Assembly: GCF_947495205.1 (NCBI RefSeq)
Contig: NZ_CANLXV010000014.1
Span: forward strand, 30,238-94,237
Source: an uncultured Polaribacter sp.
GTDB taxonomy: Bacteria > Bacteroidota > Bacteroidia > Flavobacteriales > Flavobacteriaceae
Length of the DNA: 64,000 bases
Reading direction: 5' to 3'
Below are positions 17,815 to 26,114 of the stretch, piece after piece. A program made the translations under genes and the position numbers. Numbering within the stretch: the stretch's first letter is position 1; the number at the start of each line of letters is the position of its first letter. The notes beneath the pieces are model-generated. The model was not told where the DNA came from. It worked only from the letters and a program-made list of their open reading frames with translations, and made no database searches.

Positions 17815-18945
17815 ATGAAAAAACATCAAAAACATACAAATTTAGAAAGACGAGATAACGACAATTTTGCGCCAAATGAAATTGCCATTTTAGGAACAAA
17901 TTGCAATAATATTTCTAATCTAGTACAAAAAGTATCAGAAAAATTAGCTGACTATAAATTGGCTTATTTTGATGCGTCACACGCAAAAAATATTGAAGAA
18001 AATAAATTGTCTGAATATGTTTTTCATCATGATGGAAATTTACAAATAACCACTTCTGGAAACGTAAATAAATTTGAACAACGTTTAAAATTTGCGCAAT
18101 ATGATTATGTTTTTATAAACGGCAATCATTACCAAGGTGCAAAACAAATTTTAATTTTAGATGAAGCTAAAGAAGCATCCGTTTTAAAGAGATTAGACCA
18201 ATTAGATGCTGTTCAGTTTATTGTAAAATTAAAGTCAGAAACAGCGTTTTTTGATTTTTTGGTTGAAAAATACCCAAACATTAAAAACAAGATTTGCTAT
18301 ACAATTAATGAAGTTGATAAAATTGCAAATCATATACATAATTTAATTCAAGAAAAAATTGCACCAGTAAAGGGATTAGTTTTAGTAGGTGGAAAAAGCA
18401 CAAGAATGGGAACAGATAAATCTGAACTCAATTATTTTGGTAAGCCTCAAAAAAATCACGTAAAAGAAATATTAGAAAAACAAAATTTACAAACGTTTTA
18501 TTCCGTTGAAAATGAGTCTCATAAAGTCGATGAAATTTCGGATAAATTTTTAAATTTAGGGCCTTTTGGAGGTATTTGTTCTGCTTTTCAAAAAGATCCA
18601 AATTCGGCTTGGTTGGTGTTGGCTACAGATGTTCCTTTTGTAGATGATAAAATTATTCAGCAATTATTAAAATGCAGAAATCCCAGTAAAGCAGCCACAG
18701 CAATTAAAGGAAAAAGTAAAGAATTTGTTGAACCTTTAATTACGATTTATGAGCCAAAAGCGTATCCAATTTTGCTACAATATTTAGCACAAGGTTATTC
18801 TTGTCCGCGTAAAATGTTAATTAATACTGATGTTGAAATTTTAGAAATTGAAGATGATTTTATTAGGAATGTGAATACTCCAGAAGAGTTTGCAGCTGCA
18901 AAAGAAGTTTTAAAATCGTCATTACGAGGAAGAATGACGAAGTAA
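17815..18945 (+). CDS. mobA: Molybdenum cofactor guanylyltransferase MobA with extra N-terminal domain
   Basis: 376 residues. The C-terminal half (~185-370) is the NTP-transferase fold that links GMP to molybdopterin: GGKSTRMG at 192-199 followed by TDK, LATDVPF, and NTPEEF near the end. Residues ~19-180 form a second domain opening NEIAILGTNCNNIS, reminiscent of a MobB P-loop domain without its GKT/S; that identity is tentative. Codons 1-18 are homologous to the repeat units upstream. A hairpin CTGAA-acaag-TTCAG (17794-17808) ends 6 bp before the ATG. The last residues (SSLRGRMTK) are encoded by one arm of a REP-like palindrome. Confidence 0.9.
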   Translation: MKKHQKHTNLERRDNDNFAPNEIAILGTNCNNISNLVQKVSEKLADYKLAYFDASHAKNIEENKLSEYVFHHDGNLQITTSGNVNKFEQRLKFAQYDYVFINGNHYQGAKQILILDEAKEASVLKRLDQLDAVQFIVKLKSETAFFDFLVEKYPNIKNKICYTINEVDKIANHIHNLIQEKIAPVKGLVLVGGKSTRMGTDKSELNYFGKPQKNHVKEILEKQNLQTFYSVENESHKVDEISDKFLNLGPFGGICSAFQKDPNSAWLVLATDVPFVDDKIIQQLLKCRNPSKAATAIKGKSKEFVEPLITIYEPKAYPILLQYLAQGYSCPRKMLINTDVEILEIEDDFIRNVNTPEEFAAAKEVLKSSLRGRMTK

Positions 18946-19002
18946 TCTGCTAATTTAATTATAGAATCTTAATGAGGAGATTGCTTCGTTCCTCGCAATG
19001 AC
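18917..19002. repeat. REP-like inverted repeat at the mobA-moeB junction
   Basis: The left arm at 18917-18950 (CGTCATTACGAGGA, then AATCTGC) and the right arm at 18977-19002 (GAGATTGC, CTCGCAATGAC) are imperfect inverted copies of a GTCATTGCGAGGAACGAAG-type sequence, a kind of interspersed palindrome common in bacterial genomes. The left arm lies in the end of mobA and includes its stop codon; the right arm ends 6 bp before moeB. Confidence 0.8.
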
Positions 19003-19008
19003 AATAAA

Positions 19009-20088
19009 ATGAAAAATAGTAAAACCCAACTTTTTAAACGCCAAATAACTTTACAAGAAATTGGAGCAGTTGGGCAACAAAAACTACAAAACGCTTCTGT
19101 TTTAGTGGTTGGCTGTGGTGGTTTAGGAAGTCCTATTGCAGTGTATTTAGCTGCAAGCGGTATTGGAAAAATACATTTGGTAGATTTTGATACGGTAGAT
19201 ATTACCAATCTTCACAGACAAGTTTTTTATTCTCTAGAAGATATTGGGAAACCAAAAGCAGCAGTTTTAACCAACTTTATAAAAAAAAGAGCGCCTTTTA
19301 CAGAAGTTAATTTTACCAACAAACCCATTACAAAAGAAAATGTTTTTGAGTTGATGGAAAACGTGGATATTGTAGTAGATGGAACAGATTCTTTACCCAC
19401 AAAATATTTGTTAAACGACGCTTGTGTTATCAAAAATAAACCTTTAGTATATGGTTCTTTATATAAGTTTGATGGGTATGTAGCTACTTTTAATGTGTTG
19501 CAGAAAGACGGAAATTACACTGCAAATTTAAGAGATGCTTTTCCAGAAATGGCAACAGATATTCCCAATTGTGAAGAAGCAGGAACGTTAAATGCTATTG
19601 TAGGAATAATTGCAACACAACAGGTAAATGAGGTTTTAAAATTAATTACAGGTATTGGAAAACCCTTAATTAATGAGTTATTAATTTATAATTCTTTACA
19701 AAATACACAGTTAAAAATGAAGTTAAAATCAACTGTTTTAAAAGAGCAAATTGCCAAATTATTTAAAGTACAAACGTATGTAGATATTGCTTGTGCTAAT
19801 CAAAACCCTGATTGGCAAATATCATCAGAAAAATTAAAAGGAAGTTTAGGTGATGATAAATTAGAAATTATAGCAGTTTTAGAAAATTTAAAATTGCCTT
19901 TTAAAGTTGATAAAACCATTCCTATTCATAAATTTGACGCTGAAAAAATAGAAGTAGATTTTAATAAAACGTATGTTATGGTTTGCCAAAGAGGGCTTAA
20001 CAGTTACAAAGCAACTTCAAAATTAAAAGCGAAATATCCAGATTTAAAGGTGTTGAATTTAACTGGTGGAATTTCTAGTTATAAATAA
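19009..20088 (+). CDS. moeB: MoeB/ThiF-type adenylyltransferase fused to rhodanese-like domain
   Basis: 359 residues. Residues ~10-240 are an E1-like adenylyltransferase: VVGCGGLGSPIAVYLAASGIG nucleotide loop (split as GCGGLGSP), DFDTVDITNLHRQ, DGTDSLPTKYLLND, and NCEEAGTLN. The zinc CXXC pairs of E. coli MoeB are not seen. Residues ~260-359 are rhodanese-like, with the cysteine loop CQRGLNSYKA. It activates the MoaD C-terminus for sulfur transfer; no moaD is in the window. The start follows the palindrome by 6 bp; the MutS-like gene starts 7 bp after the stop. Confidence 0.92.
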   Translation: MKNSKTQLFKRQITLQEIGAVGQQKLQNASVLVVGCGGLGSPIAVYLAASGIGKIHLVDFDTVDITNLHRQVFYSLEDIGKPKAAVLTNFIKKRAPFTEVNFTNKPITKENVFELMENVDIVVDGTDSLPTKYLLNDACVIKNKPLVYGSLYKFDGYVATFNVLQKDGNYTANLRDAFPEMATDIPNCEEAGTLNAIVGIIATQQVNEVLKLITGIGKPLINELLIYNSLQNTQLKMKLKSTVLKEQIAKLFKVQTYVDIACANQNPDWQISSEKLKGSLGDDKLEIIAVLENLKLPFKVDKTIPIHKFDAEKIEVDFNKTYVMVCQRGLNSYKATSKLKAKYPDLKVLNLTGGISSYK

Positions 20089-20095
20089 AATTTAG

Positions 20096-21865
20096 ATGCA
20101 AAATCCATTAGAATTCTATACAAATACAAAGCGCGATTTAGAAAAAAAAGCAGCAGTTTTAAAGCAAAAATCAGTACAATTAAGTGTTTTTAGACTAGGT
20201 GTTTTTCTAGTAACTTGTTATTTAATTTACCTTACTTTAGGTAAATATCCAGATGTTTTTATCGTGGCTTTTTTAGGTGTTTTATTATTTGTATTTGTGC
20301 TTATAAAACATCAAAATTTACAAAGAAAAAGAGCTATTGTAAAGGCTAAAATTAATAGTAATGATACAGAAATTAGTGTTTTAAATAGAAATTTTCATCA
20401 TTTAGAAGCCGGAGATGAATTTGTAAATCCTAGACATTTTTATAGCAATGATATAGATTTGTTTGGTAAAGGTTCTTTTTTTCAATACCTAAACAGAACA
20501 AAAACTAAAGACGGAAAAGTACTTTTAGCAAGCACCTTAACAGAAAACAAAATAACCGGAATTTTAGAGAAACAAAATGCGTTAAAAGAATTGTCTACAA
20601 AACCAATTTGGAGACAACATTTTTCTGCGTTGGCAAGTTTGGTTTCTGTTAAAAATACTTCAAAATCTATTGTAGGTTGGCTCTCTAATTATAGTAGTGT
20701 TTTTCCTGCTTATTTGGCAAAAATACAAGTTGGGTTTTCTATTATTTCAATAGCCTTAATTACTTTAGTTGCGCTAAGTTTTCTGAGTTTTAATTATATT
20801 TTGTGCTGGTTTTTTATAGGTTTATTTTTTACAGGTAGCTATGTAAAAAAAACTGGTAATTTATATACAGATACAGATAAAATTAGAGATACTTTTAAAC
20901 AATATCATGTATTGTTAAATGAAATTGAGAACGAAGAGTTTTCATCAATAATACTAAAAGAAAAACAAGAAATTATTAATGCTGAAACTAAAAAAGCTTC
21001 AAAAATATTTAAAGAATTTGCTAGAATTTTAGATGCTTTTGATCAAAGAAACAATATTGTAATTGCTGTTTTTGGAAATGGGCTTTTTCTTACTGAAATA
21101 TATAATGCTTGTAAAGTAGAAAAGTGGATTAATAGCTACAAACATACCGCAGAAAAATGGTTTCAAGTGGTTGCCTTTTTTGATGCACAGAATTCTTTGG
21201 CCAATTTCGTTTTTAACAAACCAAAATTTACGTATCCAGAAATTTCATTAGAAAATAATGGCGTAGAAGGTATTTATTTAGGACATCCTTTATTGGATGA
21301 AACCAAAAGAATAGATAACAACTTCAACATTAAAAAAGAGGAATTTTTTATTATTACAGGTGCAAATATGGCGGGTAAAAGTACCTTTTTAAGAACGGTT
21401 TCTTTATCTATTGTTATGGCAAATTGTGGTTTGCCTGTTTGTGCAGAAAGTTTTAAATATTCGCCAATAAAATTAATTACAAGCATGCGTACTACAGATT
21501 CTTTAACAGAAGATGAAAGTTATTTTTACAGTGAATTAAAGCGTTTAAAATTTATTGTTGATGAAATTGCGCAAGAAGATTACTTTATTATTTTAGACGA
21601 AATTTTAAAAGGAACCAATAGTAAAGACAAAGCCATTGGCTCTAAAAAGTTTGTAGAAAAATTAACCAAATCTAAATCTACAGGTATTATTGCTACGCAT
21701 GATGTGAGTTTATGCGAATTAGAAAACGAATTTGCGACCATTAAAAATTATTATTTTGATGCAGAAATCTCTAATAATGAATTGTCTTTTGATTACAGCT
21801 TAAAAAACGGAGTTTGCAAAAACATGAATGCTTCTTTTCTGTTACAAAAAATGGAAATTGTTTAA
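20096..21865 (+). CDS. Membrane-associated MutS-like ATPase
   Basis: 589 residues. Two N-terminal hydrophobic helices (~35-65) and another pair (~215-250) suggest membrane attachment, unlike true MutS. The C-terminal ~200 residues are a MutS domain V ATPase: GANMAGKSTFLRT (Walker A), TTDSLTEDESYFYSEL signature, FIILDEILKGTN (Walker B) and IIATHD. Mismatch recognition domain I is absent. Proteins of this type are annotated as MutS-related in Bacteroidota with unknown role. The gene overlaps the convergent gldD stop by 4 bp with no terminator between. Confidence 0.88.
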   Translation: MQNPLEFYTNTKRDLEKKAAVLKQKSVQLSVFRLGVFLVTCYLIYLTLGKYPDVFIVAFLGVLLFVFVLIKHQNLQRKRAIVKAKINSNDTEISVLNRNFHHLEAGDEFVNPRHFYSNDIDLFGKGSFFQYLNRTKTKDGKVLLASTLTENKITGILEKQNALKELSTKPIWRQHFSALASLVSVKNTSKSIVGWLSNYSSVFPAYLAKIQVGFSIISIALITLVALSFLSFNYILCWFFIGLFFTGSYVKKTGNLYTDTDKIRDTFKQYHVLLNEIENEEFSSIILKEKQEIINAETKKASKIFKEFARILDAFDQRNNIVIAVFGNGLFLTEIYNACKVEKWINSYKHTAEKWFQVVAFFDAQNSLANFVFNKPKFTYPEISLENNGVEGIYLGHPLLDETKRIDNNFNIKKEEFFIITGANMAGKSTFLRTVSLSIVMANCGLPVCAESFKYSPIKLITSMRTTDSLTEDESYFYSELKRLKFIVDEIAQEDYFIILDEILKGTNSKDKAIGSKKFVEKLTKSKSTGIIATHDVSLCELENEFATIKNYYFDAEISNNELSFDYSLKNGVCKNMNASFLLQKMEIV

Positions 21866-22428
21866 TTTTTCCACGCTGTAGTTTCCATCAATTTTAAAAC
21901 GTCTTCTTTAATATAAGCTACCGCTGGTAAAATGGAATCGTAATTGGGTTTTGCATAAAAATATAAAGAACCTTTTATGAAGTTTTTTGTACTATCTGTA
22001 ATATGAAATTGCAAATGCGATGCAGCATTTCCAGTAATTTCATACATACTACCAAATACTTGTTTTTGGTAATTGGTAAAATCTTTTGGTACTATTTGTT
22101 CGGCTTTTACAGCGTGTTTAAAAACCAGTTTTTCGGCTTCTTTTAAAAGTTCTGTAATATTGTTTTGTACTGGTCTGTATGTAATATCTATAGATGCTTT
22201 TAAATTAGGATATTGAATAGAAAGCCAGTTGTTAGTTTTGTCTATAATTTTTGAGTTTTCTAAAACTTTAAAAGTATAAGGTCTTTCCAACTCTAGTTTT
22301 TTGTACTTTTTTGATGGATAGGTTAAACTTAAATATCCTTTGGGTTTTGGCAAAACATCATCATTACAAGAAATTGAAATAAATAAAAATGAAAAAATGA
22401 AAAAAGGGATGGTGTTTTTTTTACACAT
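21862..22428 (-). CDS. gldD: Gliding motility lipoprotein GldD
   Basis: 188 residues with a lipoprotein signal (SISC lipobox). Segments PKPKGYLSLTYPSKKYKKL and FTNYQKQVFGSMYEITGNAA match GldD as I know it; GldD is needed for gliding in Flavobacterium johnsoniae. It overlaps the gldE stop by 8 bp. The order mutY-ssb-gldE-gldD is conserved in flavobacteria, which strengthens the call. Confidence 0.92.
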   Translation of the reverse strand: MCKKNTIPFFIFSFLFISISCNDDVLPKPKGYLSLTYPSKKYKKLELERPYTFKVLENSKIIDKTNNWLSIQYPNLKASIDITYRPVQNNITELLKEAEKLVFKHAVKAEQIVPKDFTNYQKQVFGSMYEITGNAASHLQFHITDSTKNFIKGSLYFYAKPNYDSILPAVAYIKEDVLKLMETTAWKN

Positions 22429-23749
22429 TTCTTGTTGCTTTTACTTGTTTAATTCTCTTTTTATCTATGGCTTCTATGGTAAACGTGTAATTTTTAAAGT
22501 TTATTTTCTCTCCTTTTTTTGGAAATCTACCAGAGACTTCTAAAATAAAACCTGCCAAAGTTTCGCTTTCTCCTTTTTCTTCTTCAAAAATTGCTTCATC
22601 TTCATCATCTAAAACCCTACAAAAATCTTTAATTGTAGTTTTGCCATCAAAAATGTAGTTGTTTTCGTCTATTTTAGAATAGGATAAATCGTCGTCATCA
22701 AATTCATCATTAATATCTCCTACAATTTCTTCTATAACATCTTCTAGCGTAACCAAACCACTTGTGCCACCATACTCATCTACAACAATTGCTAAATGAT
22801 TTTTTATGGCTCTAAAATCGCTTAATAAATCGTCTAACTTTTTGTTTTCAGGCACAAAAAAGGGTTCGCGAATTAGCGTTTGCCATTTGAAATTTTTCTT
22901 ATTTAAATGCGCTAATAAATCCTTGGCATATAAAACGCCAACAATATGATCTATATTTTCTTTGTAAACGGGATTTCTAGAATAGCCATTTTTTAGAATT
23001 TTATCTAAAACTACTTCATAAGTTTCATCAGTAGCAATGGCAAAAATATCTATTCTTGGTTTCATTATTTGCACCGTTTCTGTATTGCCAAAATTTACAA
23101 TGCCTTGTAATATTTTTTGTTCGCCTTTATTACTTTCGTCTTGTGTGGTTAATTCTAAAGCTTGTGATAAAGTTTCTACAGAAAAATTAGATCCTTTGCT
23201 GCCCAATTTTTTTTCTACCCATTTGGTAAGCGTAATTAATGGCAAACTAAAAGGTGTTAAAATAATGTTTACAGTGTGTATAAATTTAGACATTAATTTA
23301 GAAAATCGTAACGCATTTCTAGAAGCGTAAACTTTTGGTAAAACTTCTCCAAAAAGTAAAATTAAAAAGGTTACAAGTATTATTTCTATTAAAAAACGCA
23401 ATGGAATTGTAAAATAGTAGAGGTCTATATTTAAATTAAAATTACCAAAAAGCGTTTTACCTAAAGAGGCAAAAAGTAGTACAATTAAAATATTTATAAA
23501 ATTATTGGTAATTAGTATGGTTGCCAATAATTTTCTTGGTCTTTCTAACAATGTAACTACAATATTTTCTTGTTTTCCGTTGTTAGAAAGCTCGTTTAAA
23601 TCGGTTTGTGTTAAAGAAAAAAATGCAATTTCTGAACCAGAAATTAAAGCAGAACAAATTAATAAAATAATTAATACAATTACGTTTAAAGACGTAACAA
23701 TATCAAAAGCAATTAAGGTAGTAAATAATATTTCGGGATCTGGATCCAA
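22421..23749 (-). CDS. gldE: Gliding motility-associated protein GldE (CNNM/CBS family)
   Basis: 442 residues. An N-terminal CNNM domain with several membrane helices (SGSEIAFFSLTQTDLNEL) is followed by a CBS pair (MKPRIDIFAI; VVDEYGGTSGLVTLEDVIEEIVGDI) and a CorC/HlyC C-terminal domain. The family is related to CorC-type ion transport proteins, and GldE supports gliding. The reading frame has no ATG before the conserved DPDPE start; TTG at 23747-23749 fits as initiator, just after the ssb stop. Confidence 0.92.
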   Translation of the reverse strand: MDPDPEILFTTLIAFDIVTSLNVIVLIILLICSALISGSEIAFFSLTQTDLNELSNNGKQENIVVTLLERPRKLLATILITNNFINILIVLLFASLGKTLFGNFNLNIDLYYFTIPLRFLIEIILVTFLILLFGEVLPKVYASRNALRFSKLMSKFIHTVNIILTPFSLPLITLTKWVEKKLGSKGSNFSVETLSQALELTTQDESNKGEQKILQGIVNFGNTETVQIMKPRIDIFAIATDETYEVVLDKILKNGYSRNPVYKENIDHIVGVLYAKDLLAHLNKKNFKWQTLIREPFFVPENKKLDDLLSDFRAIKNHLAIVVDEYGGTSGLVTLEDVIEEIVGDINDEFDDDDLSYSKIDENNYIFDGKTTIKDFCRVLDDEDEAIFEEEKGESETLAGFILEVSGRFPKKGEKINFKNYTFTIEAIDKKRIKQVKATRNV

Positions 23750-23771
23750 GATAAAGGTTTGGTTTAAAGTA

Positions 23772-24209
23772 TTAAAATGGTAAATCGTCTGTTTCTTCTG
23801 GTTCAGGCGTTTTTGTTACGGTTGGTTTAGGAATGTCTTGTGTTGGTGCAATATTAGCAGTATTTTCTGCAGTTCTTTTTGTAGAAAGCATGGTCATTTC
23901 TGTTACTTGCACTTCTGTGGCGTAGCGTTTTACACCATCTTGCTCCCATTGTCTGTTTTTTAATTTGCCTTCTACATACACCTTATCTCCTTTAGATAAG
24001 TATTTTTCGCAAACTTTTGCCAAACCATTTCTAACCACAATATTATGCCAATCTGTATTTGTTATTTTTTCGCCAGTTTGTTTGTTATTGTAACTTTCTG
24101 ATGTTGCAATAGGAAAGCGCCCAACACAATTTTGATCATCAAAATAATGCATTTTTACATCATCTCCTAAATTACCAATTAAAATTACTTTATTTATTGT
24201 GCCTGCCAT
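23772..24209 (-). CDS. ssb: Single-stranded DNA-binding protein
   Basis: 145 residues. The OB-fold starts MAGTINKVILIGNLGDDVKM and includes DWHNIVVRNGLAKVCEKYL and KGDKVYVEGKLKNRQW. A flexible linker leads to the acidic tip TDDLPF that binds partner repair proteins. It is shorter than many SSBs because the linker is only ~35 residues. It lies between mutY and gldE on the minus strand. Confidence 0.95.
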   Translation of the reverse strand: MAGTINKVILIGNLGDDVKMHYFDDQNCVGRFPIATSESYNNKQTGEKITNTDWHNIVVRNGLAKVCEKYLSKGDKVYVEGKLKNRQWEQDGVKRYATEVQVTEMTMLSTKRTAENTANIAPTQDIPKPTVTKTPEPEETDDLPF

Positions 24210-24292
24210 AGTTTTGTTTTTTAATTTGATTGCAATAGAAGTCTAATTTTATTTTTTAATTTTAAGGAGAAATAATTTAAACCAACTCTATC

Positions 24293-25363
24293 TTATATCA
24301 AAAGTACTAAAAATATCAAATACTTTTTAAGTTGAAATTGCTTCAAAAAATTTGCAATTAAAACAGGTACAGGAAAATCTTCTATAGCACGCCAAGAAAC
24401 CTTGGCCTCTTTGTGTGTTTTTGTTTCTACAATCCAAAATTGTGTGTATAAATGTTGATGCGAAAGTTTGTGAACAATTTCCTTTTGGTTGAATAAACTA
24501 AGCGTAGTTTCTGTTGTAAGTAAGGTTTTAAATTCTTCAGTAGCTATTAAATTTTCTTTATTTAGGGTTTTTTTACTTTCAATTAGCGGAAATTGATACA
24601 AACCTTGCCAAATACCTTTGCCTTTTCTTTCAGATAGAATGGTTTTATCATCATTTGTTTTTATCACCAGAAAATTAAAAAAACGTTTTCTAACTTTAAT
24701 CTTTTTTTCTTTAACAGGTAAATGTATTACTAAATTTTTTTGGAGAGCTACACAACTATCCGCTAGCGGACAAAACATGCATAAAGGTTTTTTGGGTTTA
24801 CATTGTATGGCACCAAACTCCATAATTGCCTGGTTATAGTTTGCTGGTGTTTTTGGGTCTATTAAAGTAGCTGCTAATGTTTTAAATTCTTTTATACCCT
24901 TTGTAGAATTTATGGCTGTGTCTATACCAAAATAGCGCGATAAAACACGATATACATTGCCATCTACAACAGCTTTAGCTTCATTAAAAGCAAAAGAGGC
25001 AATGGCTGCTGCTGTATAATCTCCAATTCCTTTTAGTTTTATAATTTCAGAAAATGTAGCTGGAAACTCGCCATTTAATTCGTTAGCAATATATTTTGCT
25101 GTAAAATGTAGGTTTCTTGCGCGTGAATAATAGCCTAGACCTTGCCACATTTTTAAAACCGTACTTTCATCTGCTTTTGCTAGGTCAAAAATTGTAGGAA
25201 AAGTGGTTGTAAATTTTAAATAATAAGACAAACCTTGAGCAACTCTTGTTTGTTGCAGCATGATTTCACTTAACCAAATAAAATAGGGATTCTTGGTTTT
25301 ACGCCAAGGTAAATCTCTTTTATTTTGTAAATACCACGTTATTAGTTTGTTAGAAAAATTCAT
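24293..25363 (-). CDS. mutY: A/G-specific adenine glycosylase MutY
   Basis: 356 residues. It removes adenine mispaired with 8-oxoguanine. Visible: LPWRKTKNPYFIWLSEIMLQQTRV, helix-hairpin-helix LKGIGDYTAAAIASFAF followed by catalytic VVDGNVYRVLSR, the 4Fe-4S cysteines CKPKKPLCMFCPLADSC, and a C-terminal NUDIX-like domain (~230-345). It ends in a hydrophobic tail YLIFLVLLI. It is divergent from hup across a 141-bp region. Confidence 0.95.
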   Translation of the reverse strand: MNFSNKLITWYLQNKRDLPWRKTKNPYFIWLSEIMLQQTRVAQGLSYYLKFTTTFPTIFDLAKADESTVLKMWQGLGYYSRARNLHFTAKYIANELNGEFPATFSEIIKLKGIGDYTAAAIASFAFNEAKAVVDGNVYRVLSRYFGIDTAINSTKGIKEFKTLAATLIDPKTPANYNQAIMEFGAIQCKPKKPLCMFCPLADSCVALQKNLVIHLPVKEKKIKVRKRFFNFLVIKTNDDKTILSERKGKGIWQGLYQFPLIESKKTLNKENLIATEEFKTLLTTETTLSLFNQKEIVHKLSHQHLYTQFWIVETKTHKEAKVSWRAIEDFPVPVLIANFLKQFQLKKYLIFLVLLI

Positions 25364-25426
25364 TTGTTAAAAATAGAAATGCAATATTACATTTAAAAAT
25401 TCAGATAATTTTAATGTTTAATATTT

Positions 25427-25454
25427 TTGGAATTGATTAATTATCATATATTTG
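25427..25454 (+). promoter_or_regulatory. Promoter of hup
   Basis: TTG at 25427-25429, 17 bp, TATATTTG at 25447-25454, followed by CATCCGCATTTT as at rplU. The spacing and downstream bases are identical to the rplU promoter. Confidence 0.78.
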
Positions 25455-25504
25455 CATCCGCATTTTTGAAAGTAAATTAATAAAAATATAGTAAAAATAG
25501 AAAC

Positions 25505-25795
25505 ATGACGAAAGCAGATATCGTATCGAAAATTTCAGATAAATCAGGAATTGAAAAAACAGATGTTTTGGCAACTGTAGAAGCATTTATGACTGAAGTT
25601 AAAGGTGCATTAGAGAGTGGGGATAACGTATATTTAAGAGGTTTTGGTAGTTTTATTATAAAAACAAGAGCAGAAAAAACCGGTAGAAATATTTCTAAGA
25701 ATACTACTATTAAGATTCCAGCTCATAACATACCGGCTTTTAAACCAGCAAAAACATTTACAGAAGGTGTAAAAAGTAAAGTAGCTGTAAAGTAA
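25505..25795 (+). CDS. hup: HU/IHF-family DNA-binding protein
   Basis: 96 residues, standard length. It starts MTKADIVSKISDKSGIEKTD and has VYLRGFGSFIIKTRAEKTGRN and PAHNIPAFKPAKTF, where the DNA-intercalating proline of the arm sits. It bends and compacts DNA. The small basic protein gene follows 47 bp downstream, then rng. Confidence 0.95.
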   Translation: MTKADIVSKISDKSGIEKTDVLATVEAFMTEVKGALESGDNVYLRGFGSFIIKTRAEKTGRNISKNTTIKIPAHNIPAFKPAKTFTEGVKSKVAVK

Positions 25796-25842
25796 AATAT
25801 TATTAATCTAAGCTGTAAAGGCTTAAAAAAACATCAAGCATT

Positions 25843-25932
25843 ATGCCAAGTGGTAAAAAAAGAAAGAGAGCTAAGATCTCTACACACAAAAGAAAGAAAA
25901 GAGCTAGAGCAAATAGACACAAGAAAAAGTAA
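25843..25932 (+). CDS. 29-residue highly basic protein
   Basis: An ATG at 25843 opens a 29-codon frame beginning MPSGKKRKRAKISTHKRK and ending RANRHKKK; about 17 of 29 residues are Lys or Arg. The same kind of MPSGKKRKR-H-K peptide is, from memory, conserved in Bacteroidota next to hup and rng, which argues it is a real gene. The composition suggests an RNA- or ribosome-binding peptide. Identity as a named ribosomal protein is not claimed. Its stop codon lies inside the terminator stem. Confidence 0.85.
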   Translation: MPSGKKRKRAKISTHKRKKRARANRHKKK

Positions 25933-25950
25933 GCATTCGCTTACTTTTTC
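25924..25950 (+). terminator. Intrinsic terminator overlapping the small basic gene
   Basis: AAAAAGTAAGC (25924-25934), loop ATTC, GCTTACTTTTT (25939-25949). The TAA stop at 25930-25932 is part of the stem, so ribosomes finishing the small gene would cover it. Confidence 0.8.
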
Positions 25951-26002
25951 GTTTATTGTTTAGCAAAAAGAAAAAGTAATAAAAAAAAAGTTCATTGACA
26001 TA

Positions 26003-26095
26003 AGAAAATTTGCAAGCAGTGTAAGGCTGTAAATTTTCTATCGGTATTTAAAAATACCTGAATTTCAATTAATCCATCTGCACAATGAAGTGCAG
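26003..26095 (+). promoter_or_regulatory. Structured leader of rng, three hairpins
   Basis: Consecutive inverted repeats precede rng: AGAAAATTT (26003-26011) with AAATTTTCT (26031-26039); GGTATTT (26043-26049) with AAATACC (26052-26058); CTGCAC (26078-26083) with GTGCAG (26090-26095). None is followed by a T tract. A cis-regulatory role is inference, by analogy with the rne leader of E. coli. Confidence 0.5.
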
Positions 26096-26114
26096 TGTTA
26101 AAACCATTTTCAGT

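Noticed and set aside
26085..26114. ATG 26085 as rng start
   Set aside because: It lies in a hairpin loop and adds MKCSVKTIFS, not seen at RNase G N-termini.
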